Assembly (NCBI GenBank): GCA_024640945.1
Contig: JAHEEA010000005.1
Coordinates: forward strand, 47,670-111,669
Reading direction: 5' to 3'
DNA from: Candidatus Methylopumilus sp.
Lineage (GTDB): Bacteria > Pseudomonadota > Gammaproteobacteria > Burkholderiales > Methylophilaceae
DNA: 64,000 bases
Below, piece by piece: positions 1 to 10,429 of the stretch. The notes beneath the pieces were generated by a model. That model was not told where the DNA came from, ran no database searches, and saw only the letters and a list, made by a program, of their open reading frames with translations. The translations under genes were made by a program, and so were the position numbers. Positions within the stretch are counted from its first letter, which is position 1. Each line of letters starts with the position of its first letter.

Positions 1-419
1 GCTAAAGATGAGTTATTAGCTAAAATCGTGTTGTTAGCAATATAGCAGTCATGTGCAACGTGAACATAAGCCATAATCCAATTGTTATTCCCGATAACTG
101 TCGTGCCTTTATCTTGGACAGTGCCTAGATTAAAAGTACAGAATTCGCGAATGGTGTTGTTGTCACCTATTTCAAGCTTTGTTGGCTCATTATTGTATTT
201 TTTATCTTGCGGTGCTGCACCAAGTGAAGAGAATTGGAAAATTTGGTTATTTTTACCAATTGAAGTATAGCCAGACACAACAACATGTGGGCCAATTTTT
301 GTTCCACTATCAATTTGAACATTTGGCCCAATGATTGAATAAGGGCCAACCTCAACGTCTGGTGCAAGCTGAGCTTTACTATCAACGAAAGCAGTTGGAT
401 GGATTTTAATCACTGACAT
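1..419 (-). CDS. lpxA: UDP-N-acetylglucosamine acyltransferase LpxA (5' part only)
   Basis: LpxA transfers a 3-hydroxyacyl chain from acyl-ACP to UDP-GlcNAc, the first step of lipid A synthesis in the cytoplasm. About 139 N-terminal residues are visible of the roughly 260 usual; the 3' end lies beyond the left edge. The translation starts [13 protein letters not shown] and shows hexapeptide repeats of the left-handed beta-helix. It contains [10 protein letters not shown] and [10 protein letters not shown], where His123 corresponds to the family's catalytic histidine. The ATG lies 7 bases behind the fabZ stop, the standard lpxD-fabZ-lpxA order, so the genes are probably co-transcribed. Identification is firm, but completeness cannot be judged here. 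Confidence 0.95.
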   Translation of the reverse strand, partial: MSVIKIHPTAFVDSKAQLAPDVEVGPYSIIGPNVQIDSGTKIGPHVVVSGYTSIGKNNQIFQFSSLGAAPQDKKYNNEPTKLEIGDNNTIREFCTFNLGTVQDKGTTVIGNNNWIMAYVHVAHDCYIANNTILANNSSL

Positions 420-426
420 AAAGCGC

Positions 427-888
427 TTATGCTATTTCTTTAAGGATGCACATCATTTCCGCCTCAGCAACGATCTGATCGTCGACCAATGCAACACCTT
501 TGTACTTCCAAATACCGCGAAGAATACGATCAATACTCACTTTCAGGATCAATTGATCACCTGGTGATACAGGCTTTTTAAAGCGAGCACTATCAATACC
601 TGCAAAATAATACACTGCATCATCGGTAGGCTTTACGTTCATTGTTTTAAAAGACAAAATAGCCGCAGCTTGTGCCATTGCCTCAACAATCAAGACACCT
701 GGCATGACTGGATGATACGGAAAGTGACCTGGAAAAAATGGCTCATTCATGCTGACATTCTTAACCGCTACAATTTCCTTGCCCACATCTAAAGACAATA
801 CGCGATCTACCAACATAAATGGATAACGATGCGGTAAATGATCCAATATTTCATGGATATCCATACTTGTAGTTACGTTATCACTCAT
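427..888 (-). CDS. fabZ: 3-hydroxyacyl-[acyl-carrier-protein] dehydratase FabZ
   Basis: FabZ removes water from 3-hydroxyacyl-ACP in fatty acid elongation, in the cytoplasm. The 153-residue product has the hot-dog fold signatures [11 protein letters not shown] (about residues 20-30) and [15 protein letters not shown]. His55 and Glu69 (in [11 protein letters not shown]) are the expected catalytic pair. Length is normal for the family. It sits between lpxD and lpxA, the usual place, where it competes with lipid A synthesis for 3-hydroxymyristoyl-ACP. It starts at ATG 888, 13 bases after lpxD, with a weak GAAAG ribosome site. Confidence 0.97.
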   Translation of the reverse strand: MSDNVTTSMDIHEILDHLPHRYPFMLVDRVLSLDVGKEIVAVKNVSMNEPFFPGHFPYHPVMPGVLIVEAMAQAAAILSFKTMNVKPTDDAVYYFAGIDSARFKKPVSPGDQLILKVSIDRILRGIWKYKGVALVDDQIVAEAEMMCILKEIA

Positions 889-901
889 TTTTGTACTTTC
901 T

Positions 902-1942
902 TTAACTATTAATATTCTTAGCAGCAGCCAATGCAGCCACTTGTTTTTCTAATTGCTTAATACGATCTGTTAAATCACCTAGATGTCGTAAATTAGCAGC
1001 CGTTTTTAACCACTCAGCATGTGATTGAAATGGCATTAGTGCAGTATACGTATCTGACTTATGTAAGGATCTCGTAATCATACTGCCTGGAGATACCGTC
1101 ACCTCATCAGCAATCTCCAAGTGGCCGAGTATCATTGCCGCACCACCAATTCTACAACGCTTGCCAATTTTAGCACTTCCAGCAATCCCTACACAGCCAG
1201 CAATAACCGTATGCTCGCCGATAATGCAGTTATGACCGACTTGTATTAAGTTATCCAACTTAACACCATCTTCAATAATCGTATCATCCAGTGCGCCACG
1301 ATCAATTGTCGAATTTGCACCGATATCAACATTATTCCCAATAATCACTCTTCCAACCTGAGGAATCTTAACCCAAGCACCAGATTGGTTTGCGTAGCCA
1401 AACCCATCTGCGCCAATGACTGTTCCAGAGGCAATATGGCAAGATTGGCCAATCTTGCATCCATGATATATCACCACATTTGATTGAAGTCTTGAACCAG
1501 CACCAATCGATGCACCTTTACCCACAACAGAGGCTGAACCAATAACAACACCCTCACCCAGCTCAACATTCGCTTCAATCACAACATTAGGTCCAATGCT
1601 GCAACTAGCAGGCACTTGGACTGTTGAATCAATGACTGCGCTAGCGGCAATCCCTGGAGTAACTTCTAAAGTAGGATTTAATAGCGCTGAAACTTTTGCA
1701 AAATAAGCATAAGGATTATCAGTCACAATCCTTGGCAACTCAGTGAGATGCTGATTTTCAGCAGATAAAATAATTGCGCTAGCTTTAGTCATTGCTAAAG
1801 CAGCAAGATATTTAGATTCGGTCAGAAAAGTGACGTGCCCAGCTTGCGCATTAGCCACTGAAGAAACTCGATTAACAACGACATCTTCACCGACTAAAAC
1901 ACCACCAAGACGCGCAGTTATTTCACTGAGTTTAAAATTCAT
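902..1942 (-). CDS. lpxD: UDP-3-O-(3-hydroxyacyl)glucosamine N-acyltransferase LpxD
   Basis: LpxD adds the second (N-linked) hydroxyacyl chain to UDP-3-O-acyl-glucosamine in lipid A synthesis. The 346-residue protein has the N-terminal uridine-binding domain (about residues 1-95), a long run of hexapeptide repeats (about 100-290) and a C-terminal helical, coiled-coil-like tail ([18 protein letters not shown]). His237 in [11 protein letters not shown] matches the catalytic histidine. It lies in the bamA-ompH-lpxD-fabZ-lpxA cluster. Start ATG and length agree with the family. Confidence 0.97.
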   Translation of the reverse strand: MNFKLSEITARLGGVLVGEDVVVNRVSSVANAQAGHVTFLTESKYLAALAMTKASAIILSAENQHLTELPRIVTDNPYAYFAKVSALLNPTLEVTPGIAASAVIDSTVQVPASCSIGPNVVIEANVELGEGVVIGSASVVGKGASIGAGSRLQSNVVIYHGCKIGQSCHIASGTVIGADGFGYANQSGAWVKIPQVGRVIIGNNVDIGANSTIDRGALDDTIIEDGVKLDNLIQVGHNCIIGEHTVIAGCVGIAGSAKIGKRCRIGGAAMILGHLEIADEVTVSPGSMITRSLHKSDTYTALMPFQSHAEWLKTAANLRHLGDLTDRIKQLEKQVAALAAAKNINS

Positions 1943-1971
1943 TTATTCAACAATCATCAATTGATGATAAA

Positions 1972-2475
1972 TTATTTTTTACCGAGTGATTTTAATACTT
2001 TGTCAGTAATATCAATCTTCTTATTGGCGTAAGCAACACCACCGTACACAACCAAATCATAGCCTTCAGCTTCTGAAACAGTAGTAACTGCTTTATTGAT
2101 CTTGTCTTGAAGTGCACCAAGTTCTTCATTTTTACGTAAATTTACGTCTTCACGAAGCTCGCGCTGTTTACGCTGAAAATCAATTTTAAGGTTTGATGAG
2201 TCACGTTCTTTATTCTTTCTATCAGCTTCAGACATTGTGAGGCTATCTTTATCTAAAGCCGTTTCAATATCTTTGATTTGTTTTTGTAAACGCTCTAACT
2301 CTTGTGTGCGCGCAGTAAATTCACGCTCAAGTTTCTTACCGCTCTCTGCAGTTTGTGGTGCATCTTGTAAGATTTTATCTACTTGCACATAACCAATCTT
2401 AAGCTCAGCAGCATTAAGTTGGAATGCGAAACCCAATAAACCAACCACTAATAATTTTTTCAATACATGACTCAT
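1972..2475 (-). CDS. ompH: OmpH/Skp family periplasmic chaperone
   Basis: Skp-type chaperones hold unfolded outer membrane proteins in the periplasm and deliver them to the BAM complex. The 167-residue product starts with a signal peptide (MSHVLKKLLVV..., likely cleavage after QLNA). A highly charged, coiled-coil-forming middle follows, and then a C-terminal conserved strand region (YDLVVYGGVAYANKKIDIT). I chose ATG at 2475 because TAAGGAG lies 8 bases upstream; a GTG three codons earlier would overlap that site. It lies directly after bamA, as usual. Confidence 0.93.
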   Translation of the reverse strand: MSHVLKKLLVVGLLGFAFQLNAAELKIGYVQVDKILQDAPQTAESGKKLEREFTARTQELERLQKQIKDIETALDKDSLTMSEADRKNKERDSSNLKIDFQRKQRELREDVNLRKNEELGALQDKINKAVTTVSEAEGYDLVVYGGVAYANKKIDITDKVLKSLGKK

Positions 2476-2498
2476 CTTATACACTCCTTAAATTACTT

Positions 2499-4823
2499 TT
2501 AGAATTGCGAACCCATTTGGAATTGCAAGAATTGTGTTTTATCTTCTGGTTTAGCATTAATAGGCTTGGCCAAAACGACTTTAATTGGGCCGAATGGTGA
2601 ATACCAGCTAACACCCATCCCTGTTGAATAACGCAAATCACTCATATTGATTGCTTGATCTGCCGTGTAAACATTACCTGCATCAGCAAAAACACTCAGC
2701 CTGAACTGACTGGAATCTTTTAAACCAGGCACAGGGAAATAAAACTCTGCATTACCAACGACACGTTTAGTGCCACCCACAGCGAAATCTATTTGATTAA
2801 CCGAGTCATAGTCTCTAGGACCAATTGAACTTGTTTGATAGCCACGAACTGAGTTAACACCACCAACATAGAAGTGCTTGAAGAATGGATAATCTTTACT
2901 ACCATAAGAAGCACCATAGCCTAATTCACCATTAAGCATTAAGGTCATATTTTTAGTTACTGGCTCATACCAAGAATGCTTATATTCAAGCTTGTAATAT
3001 TCAAGATCCAAGCCTGGCAGTCCAATTTCACTATTCAACCTCTGAAACACACCTTTATTAGGATAAAGGATGTTGTCACGTGTATCGTGAGCCCAACCTA
3101 AATTAAGCATCCAAGATAAATTAGTACAACCGCCACTTTGGTTAGCACCACAATAGTTTCTATAAGAAAGTGGACTGTCTGCTTGTAACGTCACATCAGT
3201 ATAGTCAAATGACACACCCGCACTTACTGAGTCCCGTTCATTCAAAGGCATACCAAAACTGACACCACCACCATAAGAAGAGGTTTTATAAGTACCTGTC
3301 TTCAAATAAGAAGTATCAACATCTTTTCTGTAAACGTTAAAACTACGACTAATACCATCAGCCGTGAAATATGGATCGGTGTAGGAAAGTGAATACACCG
3401 TATTTACTTTACCTGTATTGATTTGTGCTGAAACACGATTACCAGTACCCAAGAAGTTGTTTTGGTTAACCGTCACACCCAAAACCACACCTTCTGAACT
3501 AGACAAACCAGCACCGAACATAATGCTACCGGTAGATTTCTCTGTCACATTCACATTCACATCAACTTGATCTGCAGTTCCTGGAACTGCAGGTGTCTCT
3601 AGATTAACGTCAGAGAAGTATTGCAATCGATCTAAACGTTGCTTAGAACGTGCAATCTTATCTGCACCGTACCATGAGGATTCCATTTGACGCATTTCAC
3701 GACGTAGCACCTCATCACGTGTTCTAGTATTGCCAGTTAGGTTAATACGGCGAACATAAACACGACGTCCAGGATCAACCATAAACGTAAAGGCGACAGT
3801 GTGTTTTTCTTTGTCAACTTCAGGTACAGCATTCACATTAGCAAAAGCGTAACCTTCATTACCTAAACGATCACTCATTGCCTTCGTTGAGGCAGTCAAT
3901 GCTTGACGATTAAATGTATCGCCTGATGCAACCGTAATTAAACTCTTAATTTCATCTTCCGGAATAATAGTATCGCCAGCGACTTTAATCCCTGTAACAG
4001 TATATTTCTCACCTTCAGTGATATTGGTGGTGATGTAAATATCACGCTTATCTGGCGTGATATTTACTTGCGTTGAATCAATATTAAATTCCAAATAGCC
4101 TTGGTTCATATAGAAAGAACGTAAAGCTTCCAAATCAGCCGTAAGCTTTTGTTTGGAGTACTGGTCGTTCTTATTCCACCAAGTCATCCAATCAGGCGTG
4201 GTAAGCTTAAATTGCTCTTTAAGTTCATCTGTACTGAATGCTTGGTTACCTACGATATTAATATTACGAATTTTTGAAACAGCGCCCTCTTCGATATCAA
4301 ATCGAAGTGAAACTCGATTACGCTCTAACGGAGTTACAGATGTTTTTACATTAGCTCCATATTTACCTTGCGCAAGATATTGACGCTTTACTTCTTGCTC
4401 CGCTCTATCAAGCATTGACTTATCAAAAATCAAACCTTCAGCAAGACCAATTTGCTTTAAGCCCTCTTTCATTTTGTCCGTAGGGAATGACTTATTACCA
4501 CTAAAGTTAATTTGAGCAATCGCTGAACGTTCTTGCAGTGTAACGACTAAGACATCTTGATCTGATTCAATACGAACGTCTTTAAAAAAACCTGTGCTGT
4601 AAAGAGATTTAATTGCCTGCGTGGCTTTTTCATCATCCATCTCCTCACCAACCTTAACTGGTAAGTAGCTAAATACCGTTCCAGCTTCAGTTCTCTGAAT
4701 GCCTTCAACTCGAATATCTTTAACGATAAAGGAGTCAAGAGCCATTGCTGAAGATGCATAAAGACCCAGCATTAACATTGGAATGCTTTTTAACTTCAAG
4801 CGAATATTGTTCTTAAGAATCAT
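2499..4823 (-). CDS. bamA: Outer membrane protein assembly factor BamA
   Basis: BamA is the Omp85-type core of the BAM machine that inserts beta-barrel proteins into the outer membrane. The 774-residue precursor has a signal peptide ending ASSAMA (about residue 28), five POTRA domains to about residue 425, and a 16-strand barrel. The conserved VRGYQTSSIGPRD motif near residue 665 and a C-terminal phenylalanine (FQMGSQF) are present. BamB and BamD are encoded separately at 51731-52900 and 49366-50172. The gene starts 2 bases after rseP ends on its coding side, so the two are probably co-transcribed. Confidence 0.98.
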   Translation of the reverse strand: MILKNNIRLKLKSIPMLMLGLYASSAMALDSFIVKDIRVEGIQRTEAGTVFSYLPVKVGEEMDDEKATQAIKSLYSTGFFKDVRIESDQDVLVVTLQERSAIAQINFSGNKSFPTDKMKEGLKQIGLAEGLIFDKSMLDRAEQEVKRQYLAQGKYGANVKTSVTPLERNRVSLRFDIEEGAVSKIRNINIVGNQAFSTDELKEQFKLTTPDWMTWWNKNDQYSKQKLTADLEALRSFYMNQGYLEFNIDSTQVNITPDKRDIYITTNITEGEKYTVTGIKVAGDTIIPEDEIKSLITVASGDTFNRQALTASTKAMSDRLGNEGYAFANVNAVPEVDKEKHTVAFTFMVDPGRRVYVRRINLTGNTRTRDEVLRREMRQMESSWYGADKIARSKQRLDRLQYFSDVNLETPAVPGTADQVDVNVNVTEKSTGSIMFGAGLSSSEGVVLGVTVNQNNFLGTGNRVSAQINTGKVNTVYSLSYTDPYFTADGISRSFNVYRKDVDTSYLKTGTYKTSSYGGGVSFGMPLNERDSVSAGVSFDYTDVTLQADSPLSYRNYCGANQSGGCTNLSWMLNLGWAHDTRDNILYPNKGVFQRLNSEIGLPGLDLEYYKLEYKHSWYEPVTKNMTLMLNGELGYGASYGSKDYPFFKHFYVGGVNSVRGYQTSSIGPRDYDSVNQIDFAVGGTKRVVGNAEFYFPVPGLKDSSQFRLSVFADAGNVYTADQAINMSDLRYSTGMGVSWYSPFGPIKVVLAKPINAKPEDKTQFLQFQMGSQF

Positions 4824-4828
4824 TAGGC

Positions 4829-6202
4829 TCAGCCTGCTATCAATCGATTAATATCATTATAAAAAGCAAATATCATGAGCAACCCAAGGAGCAAAAATCC
4901 GACTCGCTGGCCAATCTCTATCATACGATCAGAAACTGGACTTCCTTTGATTGCCTCAACCGTATAATACAACAAATGCCCACCATCCAACACAGGGATA
5001 GGCAATAGATTCAACACACCAAGACTGATACTTAACATCGCCAAAAAACCAATCCATGAAGCCCATCCTTGATGTGCACTTTTCCCAGAATAACTAGCGA
5101 TACTAACGGGGCCACTTATCGTTTTCAACGAAGCCTCCCCAATAAGCATATTGCCAATCATTTTCAAACTAAACAAGGAAATATCCCATGTTTTTTGACT
5201 AGCTAGAAACAGACTCTCAACTGGGGAATATTTAACTTTAACTAAATAAGGCGCCAGCGCTTCTGAATCCATCTTGAATCCTGCTCCAATGCGACCCACA
5301 TTACGCCCGCCTTCTTTAACCAACGATGGCGTAATTTTTAAAGAAACCACTTCAGAAGCGCGATCAATTGTGACGAAAAGCGCTTTATTTGGCTTTGATT
5401 GAACTGCATTAACAAATTCTTCAGAAGAATTAATTTTTAAGCCATCCACAGACAAAATAACATCACCAACCTTTAAACCAGCTTTTGATGCACTACCGCT
5501 TGATAAAACCTCGCTGATTTTAGCTGGGATCTTAGGCTGATTCGGTCGCAATCCTAATGACGTTAAAAAATCACTTTCCAAATCTTTTTTACTTAATTTA
5601 GATAAGGAGAGTGAATGCCTTTTTAATTGTCCTTGATGATCAAGAATCGTTAATTCAACTTCTTGGGTTTCACCCACGTTTTGGAGCAGCGCCCAATAAA
5701 TATCTTGCCAAGTTTTAACTTTTTTATTCGCAACAGATTTAACAAGATCACCTTGCTGAAGCCCTGATTGATAGGCTGCTGTGCCCTGTAAAATCTCACC
5801 AACAACAGGCTTTAATGCAGTTACGCCTTGAGCCATTAAGATCCAGAACAAGAAAATTGCCAAAAGAAAATTAGCGACGGGTCCTGCTAAAACAATCAAA
5901 AATCGCTTCCAAAGTTTTTGGCGATTAAAGCTTCTTAAACGATCAGTAAGCGCCAGCCCCTTCAGCTCCGATTCAGACAGCTCACGCTCGTCTAACATTT
6001 TGACGTAACCACCCAAGGGAAGTGCTGAAATAACGAATTCGGTTTTATCCAAACCAAACTTTTTACTATAAAGAGGCTTACCGAAACCAAGTGAAAATTT
6101 TAGAACTTTGACACCACACCATTTAGCCACCTGAAAATGACCATATTCATGAATTGCAATTAAAACAGTTAGTGCAACGACGAAAGAAAGTAAGGTTAAC
6201 AT
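4829..6202 (-). CDS. rseP: Site-2 intramembrane metalloprotease RseP
   Basis: RseP cuts transmembrane anti-sigma factors and leftover signal peptides within the inner membrane. The HEYGH zinc motif is at residues 18-22 in the first membrane segment. Two PDZ domains occupy roughly residues 110-290. The second zinc-ligand motif, NLLPIPVLDGGH, lies near residue 400 between C-terminal membrane segments. I chose ATG at 6202, which overlaps the dxr stop as TAATG and gives 457 residues; another ATG six codons upstream (6220) is possible. Neighbours dxr and bamA are canonical. Confidence 0.95.
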   Translation of the reverse strand: MLTLLSFVVALTVLIAIHEYGHFQVAKWCGVKVLKFSLGFGKPLYSKKFGLDKTEFVISALPLGGYVKMLDERELSESELKGLALTDRLRSFNRQKLWKRFLIVLAGPVANFLLAIFLFWILMAQGVTALKPVVGEILQGTAAYQSGLQQGDLVKSVANKKVKTWQDIYWALLQNVGETQEVELTILDHQGQLKRHSLSLSKLSKKDLESDFLTSLGLRPNQPKIPAKISEVLSSGSASKAGLKVGDVILSVDGLKINSSEEFVNAVQSKPNKALFVTIDRASEVVSLKITPSLVKEGGRNVGRIGAGFKMDSEALAPYLVKVKYSPVESLFLASQKTWDISLFSLKMIGNMLIGEASLKTISGPVSIASYSGKSAHQGWASWIGFLAMLSISLGVLNLLPIPVLDGGHLLYYTVEAIKGSPVSDRMIEIGQRVGFLLLGLLMIFAFYNDINRLIAG

Positions 6203-7386
6203 TAGGCGCGGCTCAACCATTCACGCGCAGAATCTCGTGCAGCAGCATCTGTATCAATAAGCATATTCAAATCGCTTACTTCCTTGATAATTGATTTATT
6301 AAGTACAAACTCAATAAGACGCGGAATATCTGTAAATTTAATTGTCTTCTGAATAAAAGCTTCAACAGCAATTTCATTTGCCGCATTAAGAATTGCAGCC
6401 GCATTACCACCCAATTTAAGCGCTTCATAAGCCAAACGTAAACAAGGGAATTTATTGGTATCAGGCGCTTCGAAATCCAATTGCCCAATCTTAAATAAAT
6501 CTAGCGAGCCAACGCCACTTTGCAATCGCTCTGGGTAGCCTAGCGCATAAGCGATTGGTGTGCGCATATCAGGATTGCCCAATTGAGCTAGAACAGAGCC
6601 ATCTACGTACTCAACCATCGAATGGATAACACTTTGAGGATGTACAACAACCTCAATTTCAGATGGCTTTGCATTAAATAACCATCGTGCTTCAATAACC
6701 TCCAAACCTTTGTTCATCAAAGTGGCGGAATCGATTGTAATTTTAGGGCCCATCACCCAATTAGGATGATTCAACGCTTGCTCTAAAGAAACTTCCTCAA
6801 GCTCAGACTGACTAAATTTACGGAAAGGCCCACCTGAAGCAGTCAATAATATTTTTTTAATACCCGAATCAATAAGACTACCATCTACACGTGCAGGCAT
6901 TACTTGAAAAATCGCATTATGCTCACTATCAATAGGTAATAGGGTTGCACCACCCTGTTTTACCGCCTGCATAAATAGATTGCCTGCCATGACTAATGTT
7001 TCTTTATTGGCAAGAAGAATACGTTTACCTGCCTTAGCTGCTGCAATTGCAGGAATCAAGCCTGCTGCTCCAACAATCGCTGCCATGACTGCATCTACTT
7101 CAGGGTGTGATGAAACATACTCAAGTGCGGACATTCCACACATCACTTCTGTTGAGCTTCCAACAGCTTTTAATTGCAAACGTAAGCGTTCTGCAGCGGC
7201 CTCATCTAAGAGAACTGCATAAACTGGCTTGTATTCAATACAAAGCTTATATAAAGCTGCGTCATTATTGTTTGCAGTTAAAGCATAAGTAGCAAAACGA
7301 TTAGGATGTTGCGAGATGACATTAAGAGTGCTGGCACCAATAGTACCAGTGGCGCCTAATATTGTGATTTGTTGCAGCTTAGGCAT
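6202..7386 (-). CDS. dxr: 1-deoxy-D-xylulose 5-phosphate reductoisomerase
   Basis: Dxr converts DXP to 2-C-methyl-D-erythritol 4-phosphate with NADPH, the committed step of the MEP isoprenoid pathway. ispG of the same pathway is at 56507-57784. The 394-residue protein shows the N-terminal dinucleotide motif GATGTIGAST, ANKETLVMAG, the metal/substrate motif DSEHNAIFQ, ASGGPF, and the loop and substrate region with HPNWVMGPKITIDSATLMNKG. Its ATG overlaps the cdsA stop by one base (TAATG), so translation is coupled. Confidence 0.98.
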   Translation of the reverse strand: MPKLQQITILGATGTIGASTLNVISQHPNRFATYALTANNNDAALYKLCIEYKPVYAVLLDEAAAERLRLQLKAVGSSTEVMCGMSALEYVSSHPEVDAVMAAIVGAAGLIPAIAAAKAGKRILLANKETLVMAGNLFMQAVKQGGATLLPIDSEHNAIFQVMPARVDGSLIDSGIKKILLTASGGPFRKFSQSELEEVSLEQALNHPNWVMGPKITIDSATLMNKGLEVIEARWLFNAKPSEIEVVVHPQSVIHSMVEYVDGSVLAQLGNPDMRTPIAYALGYPERLQSGVGSLDLFKIGQLDFEAPDTNKFPCLRLAYEALKLGGNAAAILNAANEIAVEAFIQKTIKFTDIPRLIEFVLNKSIIKEVSDLNMLIDTDAAARDSAREWLSRA

Positions 7387-8195
7387 TAAGCAAACCAGTG
7401 ATTGTAATAAAAAGGAATTAATAACAAGAAAGTTACCAATGGAAGACTTGAAGTTAATCCATCAACACGGTCTAAAATACCGCCATGCCCAGGCAATATA
7501 GAACCACTGTCCTTTGCGCCGGCTTGTCTCTTTACTAAAGATTCAACTAAATCACCCATCACGCTTGCAATAGTGATGCCTAACATCAATAAAACCAACC
7601 AATATTCTGTATTAAAGAAATAACAAATACCGCCAGCATAAAAAGCAACTGCAATACACGCTCCTAAAACGCCTTCCCATGTTTTTCCTGGGCTGATAGA
7701 TGGGGCTAACTTATGTCGACCAAAACGTTTGCCTGCAAAATAAGCAGCACTATCCGCAATCCATACTGCAGCCATCATCGTCAGTAATAAAAGTGGCCCA
7801 ACTTGACGCAAGGTCGTCATAGCAAACCATAAAGGCACAATAATTAGAATGCCTAATATAGCTAAAATCACTTGATTTTTTATTTCAATACGCGCCATTA
7901 GCCACAAAGGCGCCAGAAACAACCAAAATACAGATGAAAGCAATATGCTCCAAAAAGTAGCCATTGCCATCAAATTTGGAGCAACGAAAATCAGCAGCAA
8001 CCCTAAAATCAAAAGGCTTGCTGGATAGGCTATTCTGAGCACTGAATTAAATTTAGAAAGTACTGCCCATTCCCATGCGGCAGTTACAATACCGGCAAGA
8101 ATTAATAGCTGCCACTCCAATCCGGTCAGATAAAAAAGCGCAACCAAAAAGCCAGGTACTAAAATCAATGCCGTTATTAATCGTGTTTTTAACAT
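7386..8195 (-). CDS. cdsA: Phosphatidate cytidylyltransferase (CDP-diglyceride synthase)
   Basis: CdsA makes CDP-diacylglycerol from phosphatidate and CTP, the precursor of all phospholipids, in the inner membrane. The 269-residue product is strongly hydrophobic with about seven or eight membrane segments. It ends with the CDP-alcohol synthase signature, KRQAGAKDSGSILPGHGG followed by ILDRVD. I chose ATG 8195 (MLKTRLITALILVPG), one base after the uppS stop. A longer reading frame starting at 8231 would overlap uppS by 35 bases and adds non-conserved residues. Confidence 0.96.
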   Translation of the reverse strand: MLKTRLITALILVPGFLVALFYLTGLEWQLLILAGIVTAAWEWAVLSKFNSVLRIAYPASLLILGLLLIFVAPNLMAMATFWSILLSSVFWLFLAPLWLMARIEIKNQVILAILGILIIVPLWFAMTTLRQVGPLLLLTMMAAVWIADSAAYFAGKRFGRHKLAPSISPGKTWEGVLGACIAVAFYAGGICYFFNTEYWLVLLMLGITIASVMGDLVESLVKRQAGAKDSGSILPGHGGILDRVDGLTSSLPLVTFLLLIPFYYNHWFA

Positions 8196-8196
8196 G

Positions 8197-8949
8197 TTAT
8201 GGATTCGCCAATTGTTCGCTCGTGCGACCAAAACGGCGCTCTCGCTTTTGATAAGATTGAATAGCTAAATCGAAGGCTGGCTGATCAAAATCAGGCCAAA
8301 GTGTATCTGTGAAATAAAGCTCTGTATAAGCTAATTGCCACAATAAAAAATTACTAATTCGTTTCTCTCCACCAGTCCTAATAAACAAATCGGGTTCTGG
8401 TGCGTAATGCATAGATAGGTAAGGTGTTAAATGCGCTTCATTGAAATTGCCACTTAATCCTGGATTTGCTTTTTGCATGGCGTTTGTAGCTTGTAAAATA
8501 TCCCATCGCCCACCGTAATTAGCTGCAATCGTTAATGTTAATCCAGTATTGCTTGAAGTGAGTAGTTCCGCGGCTGCGATTTCAGTAGATAGCGCCTCAT
8601 TGAACTGACTTTTATCGCCAATCATGATAAATCGAACGTTATTTTTATGGAGTTTACGAACTTCCTTCTTTAAAGCCTCCATAAACAAAGACATTAAAAA
8701 GGAAACTTCTTCAGGAGGACGGCGCCAGTTTTCACTGCTAAAAGCGAATAAAGTTAAATATTCAACACCTATTGAAACACAATGCTTGATTGCCTCTCGC
8801 ACAACTTCAACGCCAACTTTATGCCCTGCAACACGAGGAAGAAAGCGTTTCTTAGCCCACCGACCATTGCCGTCCATAATGATAGCAATGTGTCGTGGCA
8901 CTTCGCCAACTTGAGGAATGCTATTAGTGGAGCTAGAAAAGATTGCCAA
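8197..8949 (-). CDS. uppS: Isoprenyl transferase (undecaprenyl diphosphate synthase)
   Basis: UppS adds eight isopentenyl units to farnesyl-PP to make the C55 lipid carrier for peptidoglycan and O-antigen. The 250-residue protein has the cis-prenyltransferase motifs [13 protein letters not shown] (catalytic Asp26), [11 protein letters not shown] and [15 protein letters not shown] followed by AYTELYF. The start is TTG (MAIFSS): an in-frame TAA lies directly before it, no ATG is available before the catalytic motif, and a GGGG ribosome site is 7 bases upstream. The gene lies between frr and cdsA as in most proteobacteria. Confidence 0.96.
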   Translation of the reverse strand: MAIFSSSTNSIPQVGEVPRHIAIIMDGNGRWAKKRFLPRVAGHKVGVEVVREAIKHCVSIGVEYLTLFAFSSENWRRPPEEVSFLMSLFMEALKKEVRKLHKNNVRFIMIGDKSQFNEALSTEIAAAELLTSSNTGLTLTIAANYGGRWDILQATNAMQKANPGLSGNFNEAHLTPYLSMHYAPEPDLFIRTGGEKRISNFLLWQLAYTELYFTDTLWPDFDQPAFDLAIQSYQKRERRFGRTSEQLANP

Positions 8950-9000
8950 TTAAAGCCCCGTTTTCAATCTAGATAAAAGTAATTCATGCAGATTAATCAA

Positions 9001-9558
9001 TTAAACTGCCATCAAATCCGCTTCTTTGACCTGCAACATCTTATCAATTTCAACTACATTCTTATCTGTCAGTTTTTGAATCTCGTCTTGTGCACGACGC
9101 TCATCATCTTCACTAATTTCTTTATCTTTAATCATTTTCTTTAAGGCATCGTTTGCATCACGGCGAATATTACGGATTGCAACCTTAGCGTTTTCACCTT
9201 CGGTGCGAACCACTTTAATCAAATCTTTACGGCGCTCTTCCGTTAGCATAGGCATTGGTACACGAATCAAATCACCATTAGTTGCTGGATTTAATCCCAA
9301 ATCAGCATCACGAATAGCCTTTTCAACTGGCCCAATCATATTTTTTTCATAAGGCTGTACGTTAATTGTTCTAGCATCGCTCAATGTCACGTTAGCAACT
9401 TGGTTAACAGATGTCATAGATCCATAGTAATCAACCATCACATGATCTAATAAGCCAGTATGCGCACGACCTGTACGTACCTTACCCAAATCATTTTTTA
9501 ATGACTCAAGTGATTTAATCATTTTTTGCTCAGCGTTTTTTTTCAATTCAGCTAACAT
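9001..9558 (-). CDS. frr: Ribosome recycling factor
   Basis: RRF splits post-termination ribosomes together with EF-G. The product has 185 residues, the same as the E. coli protein. It contains the typical helical domain with [21 protein letters not shown] and the C-terminal [16 protein letters not shown] region. I chose ATG 9558 (MLAELKKN), because GGAG is six bases upstream; an ATG two codons earlier overlaps that ribosome site. It lies downstream of pyrH in the rpsB-tsf-pyrH-frr operon. Confidence 0.97.
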   Translation of the reverse strand: MLAELKKNAEQKMIKSLESLKNDLGKVRTGRAHTGLLDHVMVDYYGSMTSVNQVANVTLSDARTINVQPYEKNMIGPVEKAIRDADLGLNPATNGDLIRVPMPMLTEERRKDLIKVVRTEGENAKVAIRNIRRDANDALKKMIKDKEISEDDERRAQDEIQKLTDKNVVEIDKMLQVKEADLMAV

Positions 9559-9608
9559 TTTCATCTCCTTACTTATTCCGTTTTTTTACTTAGAATCAAA
9601 CAAATACA

Positions 9609-10325
9609 CTACGGCAAAACTTTAGTGCCCTCGTCCTCACCCATGACGACGCGCTTCAAAGCGCCTTGCTTGAAAATACTAAATACTGAAATCGGTAATT
9701 TTTGGTCACGACATAAAGTCAACGCAGTCGCATCCATGACTTTCAAATTCTTAATAATGGCTTCATCGAAAGATACAGTGTTATATCTCATCGCCTCAGG
9801 ATTTTTTTTTGGGTCTTCAGTATAAATACCATCAACTTTAGTTGCCTTAATTACAATATCCGCACTCATCTCTAAACCACGCAATGCTGCAGCTGTATCA
9901 GTGGTGAAAAATGGATTGCCTGTTCCCGCTCCAAATATGACAACGCGCCCTTCTTCTAAATATCGAATTGCTTTACCACGAATATATGGTTCAGCCACTT
10001 GCTCAATATTTAACGCAGATTGAACTCGACTAACGATGCCAACATGCTTCATAGCATCCTGCAAAGCCAAAGCATTCATTACGGTTGCCAGCATGCCCAT
10101 ATAGTCAGCTGTCGCCCTATCCATCCCCTCTGCAGCAGGTGCAACACCTCTAAAAATGTTACCCCCACCAATGACTACCGCGACCTGCACACCAAGATCA
10201 ACAACCTCTTTAACTTCGCCTACAATACGGTTGATGGTCGCACGATTAATACCATAGTGATCATCACCCATGAGTGCTTCGCCAGAAAGCTTAAGTAAGA
10301 TGCGCTTGTATTTAGGTGTGGCCAC
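9609..10325 (-). CDS. pyrH: Uridylate kinase
   Basis: PyrH phosphorylates UMP to UDP and belongs to the amino-acid-kinase fold rather than the usual NMP kinase fold. The 238-residue protein shows [14 protein letters not shown], the glycine-rich [11 protein letters not shown] and the C-terminal [18 protein letters not shown]. The start is GTG at 10325 (MATPKYKR), supported by AGGAG eight bases upstream. A long stem-loop lies between it and tsf. Confidence 0.98.
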   Translation of the reverse strand: MATPKYKRILLKLSGEALMGDDHYGINRATINRIVGEVKEVVDLGVQVAVVIGGGNIFRGVAPAAEGMDRATADYMGMLATVMNALALQDAMKHVGIVSRVQSALNIEQVAEPYIRGKAIRYLEEGRVVIFGAGTGNPFFTTDTAAALRGLEMSADIVIKATKVDGIYTEDPKKNPEAMRYNTVSFDEAIIKNLKVMDATALTLCRDQKLPISVFSIFKQGALKRVVMGEDEGTKVLP

Positions 10326-10348
10326 GATAAAAACTCCTATTCAATTGT

Positions 10349-10390
10349 GCAAAACGATGATGTCAGCAATGCTAACTATCATCGTTTTGC
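10349..10390 (-). repeat. Long intergenic stem-loop between tsf and pyrH
   Basis: Arms 10349-10361 and 10378-10390 are perfect 13-bp inverted repeats (GCAAAACGATGAT). The 16-base loop holds a further short AGC/GCT stem, so nearly the whole 42 bases can fold. On the transcribed (minus) strand no run of U follows, so it is unlikely to be a normal rho-independent terminator. It could protect or process the tsf-pyrH mRNA. I see no second copy in this window. Confidence 0.7.
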
Positions 10391-10429
10391 AGGATTACAT
10401 CATTGCACTTCAAAAAGCGCAATTAAACT

